Origin: Zingiber officinale
Taxonomy: Eukaryota > Streptophyta > Magnoliopsida > Zingiberales > Zingiberaceae
Assembly: GCF_018446385.1 (NCBI RefSeq)
Contig: NC_055987.1
Span: forward strand, 9,571,705 to 9,635,704
Direction: 5' to 3'
DNA length: 64,000 nucleotides
Shown here: one piece after another, positions 12,346-22,958 of the stretch
Position numbering within the stretch: the stretch's first letter is position 1
Layout: every line of letters begins with the position of its first letter
Program-made: the position numbers and the translations under genes
Notes under the pieces: generated by a model
Database searches by the model: none
Told to the model about the DNA's origin: nothing
What the model saw: only the letters and a program-made list of their open reading frames with translations

Positions 12346-12571
12346 TAAAGCTTTCACCCCTTCTTTCACGAATGAATTTCAATTATTTCGTTAAATTAGG
12401 AGATCAAAATTAATTGCTGTAGCTAATTTACAAATAACGGTATTCAAATGCGTTGAATAATTAGCTATCATTATATTTATCTTTTAAAGTTTAACTTAAT
12501 TTGTTATTTAATAAGATTATTTATGGCTAATTGGTTAATAAATTGTATAGATTGAAATTAAATTTAATATC
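12346..12571 (+). other. CACTA interior left of the nested insertion
   Basis: AT-rich leader of the CACTA element ending in the first copy of the ATATC duplication (12567-12571). It resumes at 24402. Confidence 0.7.
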
Positions 12572-12859
12572 TGATCCGGTGGTCAAGGCAGGGGACCCCA
12601 TTACGAGGGGTCCACGTCACGTGGAGGTCAAAGGGCCAGGGGGGCCCGCCGGAGAAGGGCGAGCCGATCGGACTCATGAGGAAAGGGTAGGCCGATCGGC
12701 CGACCAATTAACATCTGATAGTAAAAGGTGCCCTGATTAGGGTCGGGGTTCCGACGCTCAGTTTAAACAAAGGCTAAGAGCCGAGCGGAAGGCCTAAGAG
12801 AAGGCGGGACGTGAGAGGCGCACCGCCCGACCGGCGCAGGGAATGAGGGCCGTCCGGAC
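12572..12859 (+). repeat. 5' LTR of element A, first part
   Basis: 288 bp matching 23618-23905 with few differences. It is cut at the CGGAC duplication (12855-12859) made by the copia insertion and resumes after 18701. Confidence 0.9.
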
Positions 12860-14927
12860 TGTTGGTGCAACCTTGGTCAAGGTTGACCTAGTTGACCCGA
12901 CTCGAGTTGACCTAACTCGAATTGTATTTTAATGTTTGACGAGAACAGAAGAGTTGTATTTTGATGGGAGATTGTTGGTACAACCTTAGGTCAAGGTTGA
13001 CCTGACTCGAGTTGACCTGACTCAAGTTGTATCTTGATGTTTGACAAGAACAGAAACTTGGGAGGTTGTGGGTGCAACCCTTGGTCAAGGTTGACCTGGT
13101 TGACCCGAGGTGAGTTGACTTGGCACGGAAAAGTCCAAGCAGGGAGCTTGGCACGGGAAAAGTCCAAGCAGGGAGCTTGGCACGGGAGAAAGTCCAAGTA
13201 TGGAGACTTGGCACGAAGAAGTTCAAGTATGGGAACTTGGCAAGTGGAAGTCGGAGAGGGCTCGGTAGCTCGTTCTCCGGACTATGGTCAGAGAGGGCTC
13301 GGTAGCTCGTTCTCTGGACCGGATGTGGAAGTCGGAGAGGGCTCGGTAGCTCGTTCTCCGGACTAGGTCAGAGAGGGCTTGGTAGCTCGTTCTCTAGACC
13401 GGACGAAGTCGAAGAGGGCTCGGTAGCTCGTTCTCCGGACTAGGTCAGAGAGGGCTCGGTAGCTCGTTCTCTAGATCAGGAAGGCAGATGGAAAATCCTG
13501 GTGAGTGAAGCCAGGTGAAAATCCTAGTGAGTGAAGCCAGGTGAAAGTCCTGGTGAGTGAAGCCAGGCAGATGGAAAGTCCTGGTGAGTGAAGCCAGGCA
13601 GACGGAAAAGTCCTGGTGAGTGAAGCCAGGTGAATCCTGTAAGTGAAGCCGGTGAAAACCTAGTGAGTGAAGCTAGGTGAAAGTGAAAGTCCCGTGAGTG
13701 AAGCCAGCCCTGGTGAAAGTCACAGTAAGTGAAGCCAGGAGGAAAGTCTGGTGAGTGAAGCCGGGCAAGGAAAAATCTAGATGGATCAAGGGCGATCGGA
13801 CATCCGTGTTGTGAAGGTCAAGTAGGTCAAGGGTGACCGGATACTTGCGAAGAGAAAGTCTAAGTGGGTCAAAGGATTGACCGGACACTTGGTAGGGAGT
13901 CTTAGCAGCAAGGGTGACCGGATGCTAAGCATGAGATACCAATAGATCAAGGTTGACGGATATTGGTTTGGAAGGCGTGGGACTTGGTTTGGGCAAAAAC
14001 CAGAAATGATCGATCGGTGGATCGATCGTGATATTGGTTATCGATCGATGCGGTGACCGATCGGTAACAACGATATCTCTTGTATGTTATCGATCGGTCT
14101 GCGGACCGATCAGAGGGAGAAGAAAGAGGAGGATCGGTCTGTGGACCGATCAGGAGACGATCAGAGAGTTGGGCGAGTTTTCTGTGAAGAGTGCTGATCG
14201 GTCTGGAGACCGATCAGCATAGGTTCTGATCGGTCCCCAAGACCGATCAGGGAGGCCTCGGACCGATCAGGGTGGAGCATGATCGGTTCAGGTATAGCCG
14301 TTATGAGTGACAACGGCTATCTCCGTCTTCTTCGCTGTCTTCTTTGCAGTGCAGGTTATAAAAGGAGATCAAGGGCTTCTACAGCAGGTCTTCTTCTTCT
14401 TCCTCTCCTCAGCTGCTACCTCTTGCTTCTGTAAGAGCTTGCTGTTGCTGAGCTCTTCTTAGTTGAAGCTTCGCGTGAGCTTCCTCGGCTGGGGTCTCCA
14501 ACAGTTGCTGCTGTATTTGGCCCGTGAAGTTGCTGCTTCATCAACAGCCGACGAGAAGGCAAGATTGTTTGTTTTTACATTCATATTGTTGCTTCTTCTT
14601 GTGTATTCTTGTACTCCTATTCTTGCTGGTGCAAGAAAGATTGTGGCGAGGTTTCTCCACCCAGAAAGAGTATATATATATTAGCCGGTTCTCCGGGGAC
14701 TCATCCACCGATGGATTAATAGGCTTCGTCCACCTTACGGACACGCCGAGGAGTAAGAGTATATCTCCGAACCTCGTTACATCGACGCGTGTTGAGGTTT
14801 GATTTCTCCGCTTTCGTTTCTATTATTTTTATTTTCCGCTGCGCTAACGTCAACTTGTAGAAAGAAACGAAGATTTGGGGTCGGCTATTCACACCCCCCT
14901 CTCTAGCCGCGACCATCGATCCTAACA
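12860..14927 (+). repeat. 5' LTR of the SIRE-like copia element, with internal minisatellites
   Basis: 2068 bp, TG...CA. Internal arrays: AAGTCCAAGCAGGGAGCTTGG-like units (13120-13240), GAGAGGGCTCGGTAGCTCGTT units (13250-13470), GGTGAGTGAAGCCAGG units (13490-13770), and GATCGGTCTGNGGACCGATCAG palindromes (13985-14285). The 3' part (14320-14927) includes TATAAAAGG at about 14357, a likely TATA box, and is very close to 18060-18696. Confidence 0.88.
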
Positions 14928-14929
14928 AG

Positions 14930-14941
14930 TGGTATCAGAGC
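14930..14941 (+). other. Primer-binding site (initiator tRNA-Met type)
   Basis: TGGTATCAGAGC, two bases after the LTR end. This is the standard copia primer-binding site complementary to the initiator tRNA-Met. Confidence 0.93.
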
Positions 14942-14989
14942 GAAGTCGCTCTTCATTGGATCAACACCCGGGGGAGCACGAGCTAGAGA

Positions 14990-16450
14990 ATGGAGTTATT
15001 TGGAGAAGACGTCACAATTCCACCTTTCTACGATCGCGACGACTTCGCGTTTTGGAAGGTAAGAATGAAGTACTTTCTTATGACTAACCTAGAAAATTGG
15101 AGGTGTGTGCAATTAGGTTTTACTCCTCCATTGGATAAAGAAGGAGAACTTTTGAAGAAGAAGAAGTGGACGAAGGAGCAAATCCACCAATCAACCATCA
15201 ATGATGAGGTAACGAAAATCATTGAATTTTCTTTACCTAATGATGTTTTGTGTAGGATAGGTGGATATAACGATGCCAAGGAGTTGTGGAATAACTTGGC
15301 AAAGTTCCATGAGGAGAACTCCACTTCAAGTCATGAAGAGGAGTCAAGTGAGCCAAGTAGCTCACATCATGGAGGCATGGATTTAGAGGTTGAGGGCTAC
15401 TCAACATCTAAGGAAGAAGAGGAGGAGAGTTCCTCTTCAAGATCGGAGCAAGAAGAAGAAGCTTCTATCTCCGGAAGGGATGAAGAAGAGAGCTCACATC
15501 CATCCTCAACCCTAGGTAACTCAAGCCATTTAATTTCAAATAAATTACACATAATGTGCTTTGAGTGTAGGGAATTTGGGCATTACAAGAGTAAGTGTCC
15601 AAAAGGGGTTAGGAAGACTCCACCGGCGCCAAAGGTCAAGGAAGCCGGAGTCCCGACACGCAAAGGCAAGGAGCACGTGGTGTGCTTCCAACGCAAGCGA
15701 AAGGGACACTATAGGAGTCAATGTCCGAGGGGGAGGCAACCTCACAAGGACAAGAGACCGAGCACGTCAATAGGGGGAGCTAAGGCAAACCCTAAGGTAA
15801 CATTTAAGTCTCATTCTTGCAATAAGACACATGCTAGTAGGTTTGTTACAATTGTTAATAATGATAAGAATGTTAACTTTAGGAACCAATACATGAGCTT
15901 AGGAGCCAAACATGTTAACCTAGATAAGGATAATACTAGAAATGTCAACCCTAAAATTAACCCATCTAAGGCTAAGGAAAATCTAGGTAGAAATCCTAAA
16001 TCATCTAGACATATGCCTAGGAATACCTCAAAGAAAAATGATAAATTAAAGCTTGAGGTATTAGAGAAAGAAAATCAAGTCTTGAGGTCAAGACTTGACT
16101 CTCTAGAAAAGGCTCTTGAGGATTTGACTCTAGAGTCTAGGGGTCAAAAACCCAAGTCCAAGGACAAGGAAGGTTTGGGTCACAAACCTAAGTCCCAAGT
16201 GGTCAAGCCCACTTACCATGATGTTCCATTCGATTATGGAACAAAACCTAGGACTAGGAAGACCATCACCAAGGTCACAAGGGGAGTCACCCCTAGAGTT
16301 GATCTTGATGAGTCCCAAATGACCAAGGCTTCAAAGCCTAGGAGGGTCATTAGGAGGGTTGCTAGGGAAGTCATTCCTAGTGAATATTTAGTGAACCCAA
16401 TGAGCTCAAATAGGTATTGGGTTCCTAGGAGCGTGATTTCATCACGCTAG
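14990..16450 (+). CDS. Gag-like protein of the SIRE-like copia element (fossil)
   Basis: A 486-residue open frame starting 49 bp after the PBS. Residues 10-45 (PPFYDRDDFAFWKVRMKYFL) match the gag N-terminal region of plant copia elements. Residues 110-180 are Ser/Glu-rich and acidic. A CCHC zinc knuckle (CFECREFGHYKSKC) lies at about 190-203, with a second knuckle-like segment about 40 residues on. A coiled-coil-like stretch rich in Lys, Leu and Glu is near 345-390, followed by a basic tail. In the family this protein forms the particle shell. No polymerase follows, so the element depends on others or is dead. Confidence 0.85.
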   Translation: MELFGEDVTIPPFYDRDDFAFWKVRMKYFLMTNLENWRCVQLGFTPPLDKEGELLKKKKWTKEQIHQSTINDEVTKIIEFSLPNDVLCRIGGYNDAKELWNNLAKFHEENSTSSHEEESSEPSSSHHGGMDLEVEGYSTSKEEEEESSSSRSEQEEEASISGRDEEESSHPSSTLGNSSHLISNKLHIMCFECREFGHYKSKCPKGVRKTPPAPKVKEAGVPTRKGKEHVVCFQRKRKGHYRSQCPRGRQPHKDKRPSTSIGGAKANPKVTFKSHSCNKTHASRFVTIVNNDKNVNFRNQYMSLGAKHVNLDKDNTRNVNPKINPSKAKENLGRNPKSSRHMPRNTSKKNDKLKLEVLEKENQVLRSRLDSLEKALEDLTLESRGQKPKSKDKEGLGHKPKSQVVKPTYHDVPFDYGTKPRTRKTITKVTRGVTPRVDLDESQMTKASKPRRVIRRVAREVIPSEYLVNPMSSNRYWVPRSVISSR

Positions 16451-17564
16451 ATGAGTTAGGGTGTGCCAACCTTACTTGAATAGGTAGTTAACCTAATCAT
16501 GGCAAAAGGTGGCACTTTAGGAATTTTCAAGGTGTGATCAAGCCTTGAAAATGAAATTAAGAATTATTCCTAAGGTGATTAGAATGTGCCAACTACATTT
16601 GAGGAGTTCTCTTAGGTCAGTTTAATTGGCACATAGTGATCTAAACATCCTTGGTATATGATTTTAGGTCTATTACTCTTAGGAATATAGAACCTATGGC
16701 AAAATGATCAAGATTATCAAAAATGGCAACTAAGGCTAGAATTAAGTATTTTCTATACCTTTATATGTTGTTTGCCATATATTGATCGTCATATGTCATG
16801 TCATGACATCATACTTAATTTATGATCATTTAAAATGTCATGATAATGCTTAGGTTAGTTAAATGTCATGCTTTATTTAAGTTTCATACTTTATGCCATG
16901 ACATCATGACATTGGCACATGTTTTTACTTATGATATTATATTATGCCATGTCATCATCTCTTGCAGTTATAATCAATTAAATTGGTTTAAGGACAAAAA
17001 CATAATTTGATATAGAGATCAAATTGTTGTTTAGAAAATGCATGAGAACCTAGCCTAAGACGACCTAAACCCATATCTCACATCAAAATTGACTTGGATG
17101 TGTTTGATACACCTTAGATGTGTGTGAGATATTAGGATGATGAGTTAGGATCAAGGTGCATAGTTCTTGTACCTAGATGAGCCTAATTCTAATTGGAGGA
17201 TCATAGGGAAAGCTTGTGTACAAGTCATGTACATTTAGCCCTAAGATTATGGTCCTAAATTGAAGGGTTTAAAATCATTTCAAAATTGATTTGAAAAACC
17301 TTGATGAAGCTTTTCTAGTGATAGCATTCATCATTGAGCAAGTTGATACAAAGTTGAACTAAACTTGAGCTATTTCAATGTTTTTCAAACGTTGTGTCAA
17401 GATTTAAAAATGGAAGTTATTTTCATAGAAAATTATTTTTCCGTGATAATATATGTTATGAGGATTGTATCCTCAAAATTTTACAATTTTTGAAATTTTA
17501 TGTAATTTTTGAGAGGTTTCTGAATTTCGGAAGTAGAAAAATCAGAAACTTCTGATATCAGAGT
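16451..17564 (+). other. Interior of the SIRE-like element without recognised coding domain
   Basis: AT-rich, with repeated TATGTCATGTCATGACATCAT-like words around 16790-16960 and no protease, integrase or RT motif in any frame I inspected. Confidence 0.6.
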
Positions 17565-18696
17565 TGGGGACCGGATACTTGGCACGAAGAGAAAAGTCTA
17601 AGTGGGTCAAAGGGATTGACCGGACACTTGGTAGGGAGTCTTGGCAGGTCAAGGGAGTGACCAGATGCTAAGCATGAGATACCAATAGATCAAGGTTGAC
17701 CGGATATTGGTTTGGAAAGCGTGGGACTTGGTTTGGGCAAAAAACCAAGAGCTGGATCGATCAGTGGATCGATCCAGTGATACACTGGGTTATCTGATCG
17801 GTCTGGTGACCGATCAGTAACCAAACAGTATGCTACTGTATGTTATCTGATCGGTCAGAAAGCGAACAGAAAGCAAAGAGAAAAGGAGGGGATCGGTCTG
17901 TGGACCGATCAGGAGACGATCAGAGAGTTGGGCGAGTTTTCTGTGAAGAGTGCTGATCGGTCTGGGGACCGATCAACATAGGTCCTGATCGGTCCCCAAG
18001 ACCGATCAGGGAGGCCTCGGACCGATCAGGGTGGAGCCTGATCGGTCCAGGTATAGCCGTTATGAGTGACAACGGCTATCTCCGTCTTCTTCGCTGTCTT
18101 CTTTGCAGTGCAGGTTATAAAAGGAGATCAAGGGCTTCTACAGCAGGTCTTCTTCTTCTTCCTCTCCTCAGCTGCTACCTCTTGCTTCTGTAAGAGCTTG
18201 CTGTTGCTGAGCTTTGCTTAGCTCTTCTTAGCTGAAGCTTCGCGTGAGCTTCCTCGGCTGGGGTCTCCAACAGTTGCTGCTGTATTTGGCCCGTGAAGTT
18301 GCTGCTTCATCAACAGCCGACGAGAAGGCAAGATTGTTTATTTTTACATTCATATTGTTGCTTCTTCTTGTGTATTCTTGTACTCCTATTCTTGCTGGTG
18401 CAAGAAAGATTGTGGCGAGGTTTCTCCACCCAGAAGGAGTATATATATATTAGCCGGTTCTCCGGGGACTCATCCACCGACGGATTGATAGGCTTCGTCC
18501 ACCTTACAGACACGCCGAGGAGTAGGAGTATATCTCCGAACCTCGTTACATCGACGCGTGTTGAGGTTTGATTTCTCCGCTTTCGTTTCTATTATTTTTA
18601 TTTTCCGCTGCGCTAACGTCAACTTGTAGAAAGAAACGAAGATTTGGGGTCGGCTATTCACACCCCACTCTCTAGCCGCGACCATCAATCCTAACA
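17565..18696 (+). repeat. 3' LTR portion of the SIRE-like copia element
   Basis: Matches the later part of the 5' LTR (from about 13835) almost base for base in many stretches and ends CCTAACA. It is shorter than the 5' copy. Confidence 0.85.
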
Positions 18697-19197
18697 CGGA
18701 CGACGCTCTTCGTCCAGCCGGCCGGACAGACGTCCTGGCCGGTGGTGGGTAAATAGGAACAGGAACATCTTCTGACAGCCGTCGAGTCGTATGGTTAGGC
18801 CATACTCCTAATCTGACAACGGGGTGTCCTGTTGTCCCATCGAAGGCGCGATGGGACTGTAGCAGTATGGCGTCAGGTAAGCTCTCTGACAGACACACAC
18901 CGAGGTATGGGCTGCGGACACGCACACGCCTCGGTGGGCGTGTAGGAGCTCTTCCACCGCTCTATATAAAGAGCCGCAGACTTCGTCGGAGGTACGCGAT
19001 ATACAACCTTTGGAGCTACTTTTTCCACCACCTGCTTACCTGACTTGAGCGTCGGAGGGTCGCCGCCGGGAACCCCTTCCCGGCCCGACTTCTGTGCAGG
19101 TTCGTCGGAGCTTCTTGCCACCAGTCGAAGAGCCACGACAGCAGTCGAAGAGCGCCCCGTGCCCAGCGTCCGCTGATTCAGCGTTCGGACAGGATCA
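18697..19197 (+). repeat. 5' LTR of element A, second part
   Basis: Begins with the second CGGAC copy, then 496 bp matching 23906-24401. It includes TATATAAAGAGCCGC near 18962, a likely TATA box, and GACTTGAGCGTCGGAGGGTC near 19040, a motif shared by all the Tat-like LTRs in this window. Ends GGACAGGATCA. Confidence 0.9.
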
Positions 19198-19221
19198 AAT
19201 TGGCGCCGTCTGTGGGAACGC

Positions 19222-20455
19222 TCCTGCATCCGAGCGGAAGACCGTCGAGCTCCGATGTTAAATATCGAGAGACGAGCCGGCGTCTATAAACGTCCGAGCG
19301 GAAGACCGTCGAGCTCCGACGTTAAATATCGAGAGACGAGCCGGCGTCTATAAACGTCCGAGCGGAAGACCGTCGAGCTCCGACGTTAAATATCGAGAGA
19401 CGGGCCGGCGTCTATAAACGTCCGAGCGGAAGACCGTCGAGCTCCGACGTTAAATATCGAGAGACGAGCCGGCGTCTATAAACGTCCGAGCGGAAGACCG
19501 TCGAGCTCCGACGTTAAATATCAGGGGAGCCGGCGTCTATAAACGTCCGGCGGAAGACCGCCGAGCTCCGGCGTTAAATATCGAGAGCCGCGGCGTCTAA
19601 ACGCGTCGAGCGGAAGACCGCCGAGCTCCGACGTTAAATATCGAGAGACGCCCGGCGAAAGCGTCGGCGGAAGACCGTCGAGCTCCGACGCTAAATATCA
19701 AGAGACGAGCCGCGTCTATAAACGTCCGAGCGGAAGACCGCCGAGCTCCGGCGTTAAATATCGAGAGACGAGCAGGCGTCTATAAAGCGTCGGCGGAAGA
19801 CCGTCGAGCTCGGACGTTAAATATCGAGAGAGCAGCGTCTATAAGCGTCAGTGGAAGACCATCGAGCTCCGACGTTAAATATCGAGAGACGGCCGGCGTA
19901 AGACCGTCGGCGGAAGACCGTCGAGCTCCGGCGTTAAATATCGAGAGGCGAGCCGAAAACGCCCGGCGGAAGACCGTCGAGCTCCGATGTTAAATATCGA
20001 TAGACGAGCCGGCGTCTATAAACGTCCGGCGGAAGACCGCCGAGCTCCGGCGTTAAATATCGAGGCGAGGCGTCTATAAACGCTCGGCGGAAGACCGCCG
20101 AGCTCGGCGTTAAATATCGAGAGACGAGCCGCGTCTATAAACGTCCGCGGAAGACCGCCGAGCTCAGGCGTTAAATATAGAGGCGCGGCGTCTATAAACG
20201 TCCCGGCGGAAGACCGTCGAGCTCAGGCGTTAAATATCGAGAGACGAGCGGCGTCTATAAACATCTGAGCGGAAGACCGTCGAGCTCCGGCGTTAAATAT
20301 CGACGAGCCGGCGTCTATAAACGTCCGAGTGGAAGACCGCCGAGCTCGGACGTTAAATATCGAGCCAGCCGGCGTCTATAAACGTCAAGCGGAAGACCGC
20401 CGAGCTCGGCGTTAAATAGACGAGCCGACGTCTATAAACGTCCGAGCGGCTCGCA
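19222..20455 (+). repeat. Tandem array of about twenty 64-bp units in element A
   Basis: Unit modules: GAGCGGAAGACCGTCGAGCT, CCGACGTTAAATATCGAGAG and ACGAGCCGGCGTCTATAAAC. The first four spacings are exactly 64 bp (19232, 19296, 19360, 19424). From about 19510 on, units vary and many are shortened. The array lies directly after the PBS, a position known for amplified repeats of Retand-type elements. No unique spacers. Confidence 0.95.
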
Positions 20456-20815
20456 TTGCGAAAATCTAGCGAAAACCCCTTTGAGGTAAGGCGCGAAGCA
20501 AAAGATGGTTAATCGGAATTAAAAATGCGAGCAAGTGAACGAGTGATGTTTGCGCGTCGAGCGGCTACTTAATTGCGTGGCGAAAGATGTTATTGAAGGC
20601 AGCCGGCTTGGGTCCATGTTAGAGCGTCAAGCCGAGCGGAGGAGTTTTAAAGAACACTTCACACATGACGAAAGAAAATTTTCTTCCCAAAACAAAGGTG
20701 ACAAGAACAGAAAGATGGTCTATTTACGCCAAATACTAGGCAAACAAAAGAGGTTACAGCGAAAATCAGTCTTGCCGAACGGCGAAGATACAAAAAAATG
20801 GATAAAATACACTCC

Positions 20816-21463
20816 TCATGCGTCAAAATCAAAAAGGGCATCCGGAATGGCGCCCATCACATTAGCCAGATCCTCTGGGGGGATGGTCAGCTCGGCGGGA
20901 AGGTGACCTTTAGTCTTCAAATAATCTACCGCCGCCTTAATCGCTTCTTCGAAGGTGAGGGAAATCTTGTCGGTGAACTTCTCCCCGAAGTCGTCCGAGC
21001 GGACAAATGCCTGCCTCACTTCGTCAGAACGAGCCGACTCCCCATCCTGATACTCTTTAAGCGCGGCTTGGGAAGCATCGTTGGCGGCCTGGAGATCCTT
21101 TAAATCCCCTTCAAATTTGAGTAAATCGGCCGAGCGGCCCTCCTTCTCGGTGGCCAGAAGGGCATCCAGATCCTTGATGCGTTGCTCTAGCCCTCTGATC
21201 TCCACCTTCATTCGGTCCATGTCATCGATGGCCTGGCGCTTCCGGGTGGTCGCTGTCTTGATCTCCTTATCTCGTTGTTTGATCATCGCTTCGAGCCGAA
21301 TGACCTTGCTCGCTAGATCGGAAGCTCGTTTCCGTTCGGCTTCCAGTAATTTTTTGGCCTTCTCCAGAGCGGCCGTCGACTGTCGGTTGTCCCCCGCGGC
21401 CTTGAGTTTTTTCAATTCATCCTCCAGCTTGGCCAACCGATTGCTAACGGCAATTTGCTCCAC
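20816..21463 (-). CDS. Antisense ORF of element A, coiled-coil part
   Basis: Minus-strand open stretch of 215 residues. It is rich in Lys, Glu and Leu with heptad-like spacing (LEDELKKLKAAG, LEKAKKLLEAERK), giving a long coiled coil over about residues 1-140. The final part is mixed, with FTDKISLTFEEAIKAAVDYL and an acidic end. An AG acceptor-like site lies just upstream (TTTGCTCGTAG, read on the minus strand), so it may be the last exon of the antisense gene that begins near 22958. Such coiled-coil tails accompany Transposase_28-type proteins in plant Tat elements. Function unknown. Confidence 0.6.
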   Translation of the reverse strand: MEQIAVSNRLAKLEDELKKLKAAGDNRQSTAALEKAKKLLEAERKRASDLASKVIRLEAMIKQRDKEIKTATTRKRQAIDDMDRMKVEIRGLEQRIKDLDALLATEKEGRSADLLKFEGDLKDLQAANDASQAALKEYQDGESARSDEVRQAFVRSDDFGEKFTDKISLTFEEAIKAAVDYLKTKGHLPAELTIPPEDLANVMGAIPDALFDFDA

Positions 21464-21498
21464 CCAGTTCTACGAGCAAAAGTGAACAGGTTAAAAAC

Positions 21499-22245
21499 TT
21501 AATTCAAATACACGAACAAAGAAAAAGAGCATACCCCGGTGGCCTGTTGAAGGTTGATGTCGCCGAGCTGCCCGGGAGTCATCGCTTTTATTCGGCGCCG
21601 AGCGTCCTCCCAAGCTTTTGCAAGAGGGCCCGTCAAGGTGATCTGCTGTTCGGGGACCACTGGCCGATCAACAGCAGCCATGTATTCCTCTGAGGGGAGG
21701 CGCAGGACGGTTTTAATTAAATTCGGGCCGCTCGGCTCGCCCTGAGAAGCATCGGCCTTACCGGATGGCCCACCGGTGGACGAGGAAGGAAGCTCGCCCA
21801 AACGCCTGATACGGCGCAGAGTTCTTGAAGGGCTGGACGGCGACACCTCAGAGCTTGCCCTCGGAGAGCCATGTGGGGTCGGGGTACTCTCTAGGGAAAC
21901 CGTCCCAGACAACACCGGAGCATCCGCGCCCCGCTCGGGCTGTGGCTCATCATGTGGAGTTGAGGCAGATGCAGATTCCGGTCGTCGGCGCTTCCGAGTG
22001 AGTAGCGGAACATCATCGGCCGAACGGCCTTCCACCTCGGCTTGGGTAGAAGGTTCTGTGCCGCCTGCTGCCTCGTCGTGGGAGGTAGCAGCTGCTAAGG
22101 CTTCAGGGGCATCCTGAGTCCACTCACCTAATTCGCCGGTCGGATCGGCTGGATCAAGGCCCTGCTCGGCGACCTCCTTGTTCTTCACCGCCTCAATCTG
22201 AGCGGCTTTCAATTTGAGCTTCTCGGTCGCCTTAGCGCGCCACAT
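21499..22245 (-). CDS. Antisense ORF of element A, low-complexity middle part
   Basis: Minus-strand open stretch of 248 residues, rich in Ser, Pro, Glu and Ala, with basic clusters (RKRRRP) that could act in nuclear entry (inference). Candidate splice sites sit at both ends: TTTCTGCAG before it and GGTATGC after it, read on the minus strand. No enzymatic domain recognised. Confidence 0.55.
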   Translation of the reverse strand: MWRAKATEKLKLKAAQIEAVKNKEVAEQGLDPADPTGELGEWTQDAPEALAAATSHDEAAGGTEPSTQAEVEGRSADDVPLLTRKRRRPESASASTPHDEPQPERGADAPVLSGTVSLESTPTPHGSPRASSEVSPSSPSRTLRRIRRLGELPSSSTGGPSGKADASQGEPSGPNLIKTVLRLPSEEYMAAVDRPVVPEQQITLTGPLAKAWEDARRRIKAMTPGQLGDINLQQATGVCSFSLFVYLN

Positions 22246-22385
22246 AACTTCAGCTGCAGAAACAAAGATTAAATCAATTATAACAAAAGAAAAAGGAGGG
22301 ATGAGAATCGCTTACTCATGCTGTAGGGCAGATCGGCCGGGGTAGAAGATAGGCCAAATATATACATTACTCCCGGAAGGAGCAG

Positions 22386-22958
22386 CTAGTCAATGTGATA
22401 GCGCTGACCCACCAACCGCTCGGCCGCATGAAGGTAGGCCGCATCGCCTCTGAATTTGCCGAGCTCCGGTTGCGCCGGCATCGCCGTCTGCCACTTGGTA
22501 CGAAAAGTTGGCAGCTCAGGAAAACGCACATAGAAAAAGTGCTCCTTCCAATGTTTGTTGGAGCTCGGCATACTATCAAAAAGGACGAAACCTATCCTAG
22601 ACTGGAAAATAAAGGTACCCCACTCGGCTTGCTTGGGATAAAAAAAGTAGTGAAAAATCTTAGGGTCAAGGGGAATGTTATTCAGTTTAAAAAGGACTAT
22701 CACTCCGCTCAATAGCCTAATGGAGTTAGGGACTACTTGGCCGAGCGGAATGCGAAAATAATTGCTGACTTGTAAGAAGAACTTGTGGGGTGGAAAACGC
22801 AGCCCGGCCAAAAATTGGTCTCGGAAAAAAAGAACTGTGCCGGACGGCGGTTCATGAGGCCGATCGTCCGGTGTGGCTAACACTATTTGGTGGTCGGTCG
22901 GCAGATCATAGGTTCGAGTGAGGCGCAAGGCGTCCTCCTCGTCGAACCGGCTTTCCAT
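22386..22958 (-). CDS. Antisense ORF of element A, Transposase_28-like N-terminal domain
   Basis: From the Met at 22958 the minus strand reads a domain resembling the plant 'putative gypsy type transposon' family (Pfam Transposase_28). Features are LPTDHQIVLATPDDRPHEPP, then a 'GTVLFFRDQFLAGLRFPPHKF' type block, a FRIPLGQVVPNSIRLLSG block and WGTFIFQSR. These are the usual order and spacing of that family. The open frame extends upstream to 23303 but that part looks like leader. A GTAAGC donor-like site follows near 22315. Extra antisense ORFs are documented in Tat/Retand elements; their role is unknown. The reading frame looks largely undecayed. Confidence 0.72.
   Translation of the reverse strand: MESRFDEEDALRLTRTYDLPTDHQIVLATPDDRPHEPPSGTVLFFRDQFLAGLRFPPHKFFLQVSNYFRIPLGQVVPNSIRLLSGVIVLFKLNNIPLDPKIFHYFFYPKQAEWGTFIFQSRIGFVLFDSMPSSNKHWKEHFFYVRFPELPTFRTKWQTAMPAQPELGKFRGDAAYLHAAERLVGQRYHID

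Larger units (their letters stand above)
12860..18696 (+). mobile_element. SIRE-like copia element nested in the LTR of element A
   Basis: Starts TGTTGGTGCAACC and ends CCTAACA, flanked by the 5-bp duplication CGGAC (12855-12859, 18697-18701). The uninterrupted host sequence can be read at about 23901, where CCGGACGACGCTC is continuous. The 5' LTR is 12860-14927, the PBS 14930-14941, a gag-like ORF 14990-16450, then about 1.1 kb without a recognised domain, and a 3' LTR portion from about 17565. No protease, integrase or RT is recognised, so it is incomplete and non-autonomous. Being inside the LTR of element A, it is the youngest layer of the nest. Confidence 0.9.

Noticed and set aside
19222-20455. 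Regular short repeats that could be mistaken for a CRISPR array
   Set aside because: Units are contiguous with no unique spacers, the context is a plant LTR element, and no cas genes exist.
22386-22958. Treating the Transposase_28-like ORF as a host gene
   Set aside because: It lies between matching LTRs with a perfect target duplication and reads antisense to the element, as known for extra ORFs of Tat/Retand elements.
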